NCBI GenBank assembly: GCA_043733485.1 | Contig: JAYTGN010000296.1 | Location: forward strand, 1 to 10,314 | Length of the DNA stretch: 10,314 nucleotides | Direction of reading: 5' to 3' | Source: Urbifossiella sp043733485 | Lineage (GTDB): Bacteria; Planctomycetota; Planctomycetia; Gemmatales; Gemmataceae | Shown here: one piece after another, positions 8,146 to 10,314 of the stretch | Position numbering within the stretch: position 1 is the first letter of the stretch | How the letters are laid out: each line of letters starts with the position of its first letter | Notes under the pieces: model-generated | Told to the model about the DNA's origin: nothing | Seen by the model: the letters and a program-made list of their open reading frames with translations, nothing else | Databases searched by the model: none | Translations under genes and position numbers: made by a program

Positions 8146-8522
8146 CACGCTCCTCTCCAGCATCAGCATCCCACCGGATATAGCCCCTCGAAACTGCAAT
8201 CTTTCTGCCTGTAAAGGCAACAAAGGTTCGAGTCGAAGCCCTCCGGATCGTTGAATAGCCCTCCTTCCGTGGATGACATCCAATATGGCAATCTAGGTAG
8301 TGTAGAAACTTACGGCATATTTGGACCGGGTCGGAAGGGCGAAGCGGCAGACTTTTCCGAGAACGATGAGCTCGCGTAGCAGGTCGGGCGGGTTGCGCCC
8401 AATGTACAGGGTAGGAATGTTAATCCTATCGCGGCGATTGGCCGATGCTAGGGGGTACAGGTAACTGAACGAGCCTGGGTTGTCGCGGGATCATCCGCTC
8501 TCTGGGAAGGCCGGGGGCCACA
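8146..8522. other. Divergent intergenic region between the synthase and the S49 peptidase genes
   Basis: These 377 bp separate two divergent starts and must hold both promoters. No confident -35/-10 pair was found on either strand. Visible items are a relatively A+T-rich patch (about 8280-8325) bounded by an imperfect dyad, CCAATATGGC at 8280-8289 and GGCATATTTGG at 8314-8324, and a small 5-bp hairpin TGCCT-GTAA-AGGCA at 8206-8219 in the probable synthase leader. No small gene or RNA was recognised. Confidence 0.6.
8150..8158 (-). promoter_or_regulatory. Strong Shine-Dalgarno for the giant synthase gene
   Basis: On the minus strand the sequence GGAGAGGAG ends 4 nt before the ATG at 8145-8143. 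It is the best ribosome-binding match near any in-frame start and decides the start against upstream in-frame ATGs at 8163, 8169 and 8283. Confidence 0.7.
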
Positions 8523-9578
8523 ATGCGTAAATCGCTTCTGCTCATCGGGTTAGTTGCATTTCTCGGTAGCGGATGCTCCCGCTTCATCGTCAAGACGCAG
8601 AACCGCGTCGCGCTGGACGGCCCCGTCGATACGCGGATCACCGATTTCAGCCCGGTCAGCCCCGTGGCCGGCCCACTGAAGGCGGTGATCGTGGAGCAGG
8701 GCAAAGCGGGCCGGATCGCGGTTCTCGACGTGGATGGATTGATCCTGAATTCGCCGTTTGTGGGGCCGCTCTCGCTTGGTGAGAACCCCGTCGCTCTGTT
8801 CCGCGAGAAGTTGGCCGCGACCGAAGCGGACCCGTGCGTGAGGGCGGTGGTACTCCGGATCAACAGCCACGGCGGCGGCGTCGCCGCCTGCCTCACCATG
8901 CGCCGCGATCTCGAGAAGTTCCGGGCTCGTACCGGTAAGCCGGTCGTCGCCTGCTTGCTCGACACGGCAACGGGCGGGGCTTACCACCTTGCCACCGCTT
9001 CCGACCAGATCATCGCCGGCGAGGCCACCGTCACCGGCGGCATCGGCGTGATCCTCAACCTCTTCAACCTGCAAGACCTCATGGCCCAGTTCAATATCAT
9101 CCCGCAATCCATCAAGGCCGGCGAGAAGGCGGACATCGGCACCTCCGCGAAGGCCCTCAAGCCCGAGGATCGCCAATTGCTCCAGGTCATGGCCGACGAA
9201 TTCGACGCTCAGATTATCGCCGACATCCGCAAGGGGCGACCGGCTCTCAAGGGCGGCGAGACGACCACCGACGGCCGCATTTTCACGGCGAGCCAGGCGA
9301 AGGAACGCGGGCTCGTCGATCGGGTCGGCGATCTGGACGAAGCCATTCAACTGGCTGGAGAACTCGCGAGTTTGAACGTCGGTGCGGCGCGGCCCCAGGT
9401 GGTTCTTTATCGCCGCAACAACGACCCCGCGAACTCCGTGTATGCAATCTCGGCGAACGTCCCGCTGCAAGCCGCGGGCCTCTTCCCGAGCCTGCCCGGA
9501 CTCGAACGCGCCAAGATGCCGGCCTTCCTCTCGGTCTGGCAGCCCGAACTGACCATGGAGAAACTCGGCGGGAAGTAG
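8523..9578 (+). CDS. sppA: S49-family (SppA-like) peptidase, lipoprotein-like, with Thr at the nucleophile position
   Basis: This is a 351-residue protein of the S49 signal peptide peptidase family, which uses a Ser/Lys dyad to degrade cleaved signal peptides at the membrane. The N-terminus MRKSLLLIGLVAFLGSGC looks like a lipoprotein signal with Cys18, rather than the membrane anchor common in short SppA. The fold landmarks are VVLRINSHGGGVAA (usual form NSPGGSV), KPVVACLLDTATGGAYHLA, TVTGGIGVI, IKAGEKADIGT and DGRIFTASQAKERGLVD. In the motif normally reading AASGGYY the serine is Thr150 (ACG at 8970-8972). Lys202 lies 52 residues further on, the spacing of the B. subtilis Ser147/Lys199 pair. 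Activity is therefore uncertain: threonine could serve, or the protein may be a non-catalytic relative. The length fits the short SppA form. The ATG at 8523 was chosen because it yields the signal peptide; purine-rich GGGAAGG and GGGGG precede it. The gene diverges from the synthase and converges on the transporter gene. Confidence 0.88.
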   Translation: MRKSLLLIGLVAFLGSGCSRFIVKTQNRVALDGPVDTRITDFSPVSPVAGPLKAVIVEQGKAGRIAVLDVDGLILNSPFVGPLSLGENPVALFREKLAATEADPCVRAVVLRINSHGGGVAACLTMRRDLEKFRARTGKPVVACLLDTATGGAYHLATASDQIIAGEATVTGGIGVILNLFNLQDLMAQFNIIPQSIKAGEKADIGTSAKALKPEDRQLLQVMADEFDAQIIADIRKGRPALKGGETTTDGRIFTASQAKERGLVDRVGDLDEAIQLAGELASLNVGAARPQVVLYRRNNDPANSVYAISANVPLQAAGLFPSLPGLERAKMPAFLSVWQPELTMEKLGGK

Positions 9579-9728
9579 GTTGAAACCCGGTTTCTGCTTT
9601 GGAAACCGGGTTTCTGTCCGACACCACAAGAAACCCGGTTTCTGCTTTGGAAACTGGGTTTCTGTCCGACACCACAAGAAACCCGGTTTCCAAAGCAGAA
9701 ACCGGGTTTCAACCTACTTCCCGGCGAG
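9564..9728. repeat. 52-nt inverted repeat including the 3' end of the S49 peptidase gene
   Basis: Arms 9564-9615 and 9677-9728 are complementary at 51 of 52 positions (mismatch 9568/9724), separated by 61 nt. The left arm contains the last codons and TAG of the peptidase gene, so the right arm holds an inverted copy of that gene end. The structure lies between convergent genes and could form a long cruciform or RNA stem, possibly acting as a bidirectional terminator, although no U-run follows. Confidence 0.9.
9582..9710. repeat. Three 33-nt hairpin elements, the first two in 48-nt tandem direct repeats
   Basis: Two 48-nt direct repeats (9582-9629 and 9630-9677) differ only at 9607 (C) versus 9655 (T). 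Each starts with a 33-nt hairpin made of GAAACCCGGTTTC, the 7-nt loop TGCTTTG and GAAACCGGGTTTC. A third hairpin (9678-9710) has the reverse-complement loop CAAAGCA, meaning it is inverted. The T at 9655 still allows a G-U pair in RNA. The spacer between copies is GTCCGACACCACAA with one preceding T. Confidence 0.92.
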
Positions 9729-9771
9729 CCGAGCCCCGTCAGGGGCCGGGGTGGCTTCCTCCGCCAGGGTT

Positions 9772-10314
9772 TTACAGCATGCCGCTCACACGAAGGACGA
9801 TCACCACGGCAATGCCCGCGAGCAAGGGCAGGGCCACGCGGCGAGCCAGCGTGAAGGGGTTCGTGCCCGTGAGGGTCGCACACATGAGCGCGACGGCCGA
9901 GACCGGAGACATCGTGCGGCCCGCGGCCGAGCCGAGCGCGACCAACGACCCTACGGCGGTGGGGTCGAGACCGAGTGCTTTCGCAGGTTCATAGAAGAAC
10001 CCGTAGAGGCTTTGCGTGCTGGCCATGCCCGAGCCGCTGACCGCTGCGAAGGCGAGCGGCACGAGTGCGGCGAGCGGCTGCATCAGGCTCGGGAATTCGG
10101 CAATGAGTCGACCCAGCGCCGCGGCGAGGCCCGCCGACTCGATCGCCTTGCCGAAGCAGGTTGCCGTCACGATCAGGCTTACGATGTTGGCGAAGCCATA
10201 GCCCGCCCCGTCGAAGAATTGTTTGATGCAGTCGCCCGCTTGGGTGGCACCGGCTTCCAGCCGGTGCTGTTGAGGTTGCACCGGCTGGAAGCCGGTGCCA
10301 CCCAGTTTGCTCGT
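9772..10314 (-). CDS. dcuC: C-terminal part of a DcuC-type C4-dicarboxylate transporter (partial)
   Basis: The frame is open from the right edge to a TAA at 9774-9772, giving 180 residues. From FFDGAGYGFANIVSL onward it is strongly hydrophobic, with roughly four or five membrane segments. Landmarks are LIVTATCFGKAIESAGL, AAVSGSGMASTQSLYGFF, GSAAGRTMSPVSAVALM and TLTGTNPFTLARRVALPLL, ending in VLRVSGML. This matches the C-terminal half of DcuC-family inner-membrane carriers for C4-dicarboxylates. The family is usually about 450 residues, so most of the gene lies beyond the edge. A GTG at 10281-10279 could serve formally as a start but lies inside a palindrome and would give a fragment, so read-through from upstream is preferred. 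The palindrome at 10241-10304 is translated in frame (GGTGFQPV, then HRLEAGAT) just before the conserved part. The alternative is a pseudogene broken at that point. Substrate assignment is by family only. Confidence 0.8.
   Translation of the reverse strand, partial: TSKLGGTGFQPVQPQQHRLEAGATQAGDCIKQFFDGAGYGFANIVSLIVTATCFGKAIESAGLAAALGRLIAEFPSLMQPLAALVPLAFAAVSGSGMASTQSLYGFFYEPAKALGLDPTAVGSLVALGSAAGRTMSPVSAVALMCATLTGTNPFTLARRVALPLLAGIAVVIVLRVSGML
10241..10304. repeat. Perfect nested palindrome inside the transporter gene, read in frame
   Basis: Two perfectly complementary 27-nt arms (10241-10267 and 10278-10304) flank the 10-nt loop TGTTGAGGTT. Each arm has an inner hairpin (GCACCGGCT and AGCCGGTGC around TCC or GGA). 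The transporter frame stays open through the whole element. It matches the element at 4418-4479 in its GGTGGCAC start, TTCC centre and coding phase. Confidence 0.9.

Noticed and set aside
8146..8283. A 46-residue N-terminal extension of the synthase starting at ATG 8283
   Set aside because: The frame is open, but the residues match no family feature, and a strong Shine-Dalgarno sits just before the ATG at 8145.
8550..9677. A 375-codon open frame on the minus strand opposite the S49 peptidase gene
   Set aside because: Its N-terminal part is only translated hairpin repeat and the rest mirrors a clear S49 domain, so it is a shadow frame.
9582..9710. Possible short CRISPR array
   Set aside because: The intervals between hairpins are identical to one another instead of unique, there are only three units with one inverted, and no cas gene is nearby.
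9733..9746. Small hairpin GCCCC-GTCA-GGGGC as an intrinsic terminator for the transporter or peptidase gene
   Set aside because: The stem is only 5 bp and no run of T follows on either strand, so a terminator call is not supported.

Overview
The window looks like a piece of a G+C-rich bacterial chromosome. A planctomycete of the Gemmata type is the best guess. This rests on three things: the very large PUFA-synthase-like multidomain enzyme, the G+C-rich codon use that leaves long open frames on the antisense strand, and several families of G+C-rich palindromic elements. It is an inference from general familiarity, not from a search.

Layout. Positions 1-8145 (minus strand) hold two consecutive genes of an iterative type I fatty-acid/polyketide synthase locus. 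The upstream gene (8145 to 661) encodes about 2494 residues in the order FMN-type enoyl reductase/nitronate-monooxygenase-like barrel, second such barrel, ketosynthase, acyltransferase, low-complexity linker, one acyl carrier protein, ketoreductase. After a gap of only 4 nt the next gene (656 to beyond position 1) begins. Its N-terminus is a KS-AT-linker-like domain followed by the start of a second acyltransferase, without a ketosynthase. The window ends just before the expected GHSxG motif. No dehydratase or second ketosynthase is visible here, so the complete pathway must need genes beyond the left edge.

Positions 8146-8522 are a divergent intergenic region. Next, on the plus strand, is a gene for an S49 (SppA-type) peptidase with a lipoprotein-like signal (8523-9578), whose usual nucleophilic serine position is threonine. 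It converges on the C-terminal part of a DcuC-type membrane transporter on the minus strand (9772 to beyond 10314). The 193 bp between them are almost filled by an inverted and direct repeat cluster.

The most unusual signal is repeat structure. Two perfect nested palindromes of one apparent family (4418-4479 and 10241-10304) lie inside coding sequence, one in the KS-AT linker of the synthase and one in the transporter. Both are read in the same phase (GGTG followed by a hydrophobic residue), and their hairpin stems differ by a compensatory base-pair change. This resembles the in-frame palindromic elements described in Rickettsia. A third repeat family forms a 52-nt inverted repeat (one mismatch) whose left arm includes the last codons and stop of the S49 peptidase gene. 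No tRNA, rRNA, CRISPR array, transposase or phage gene was seen.
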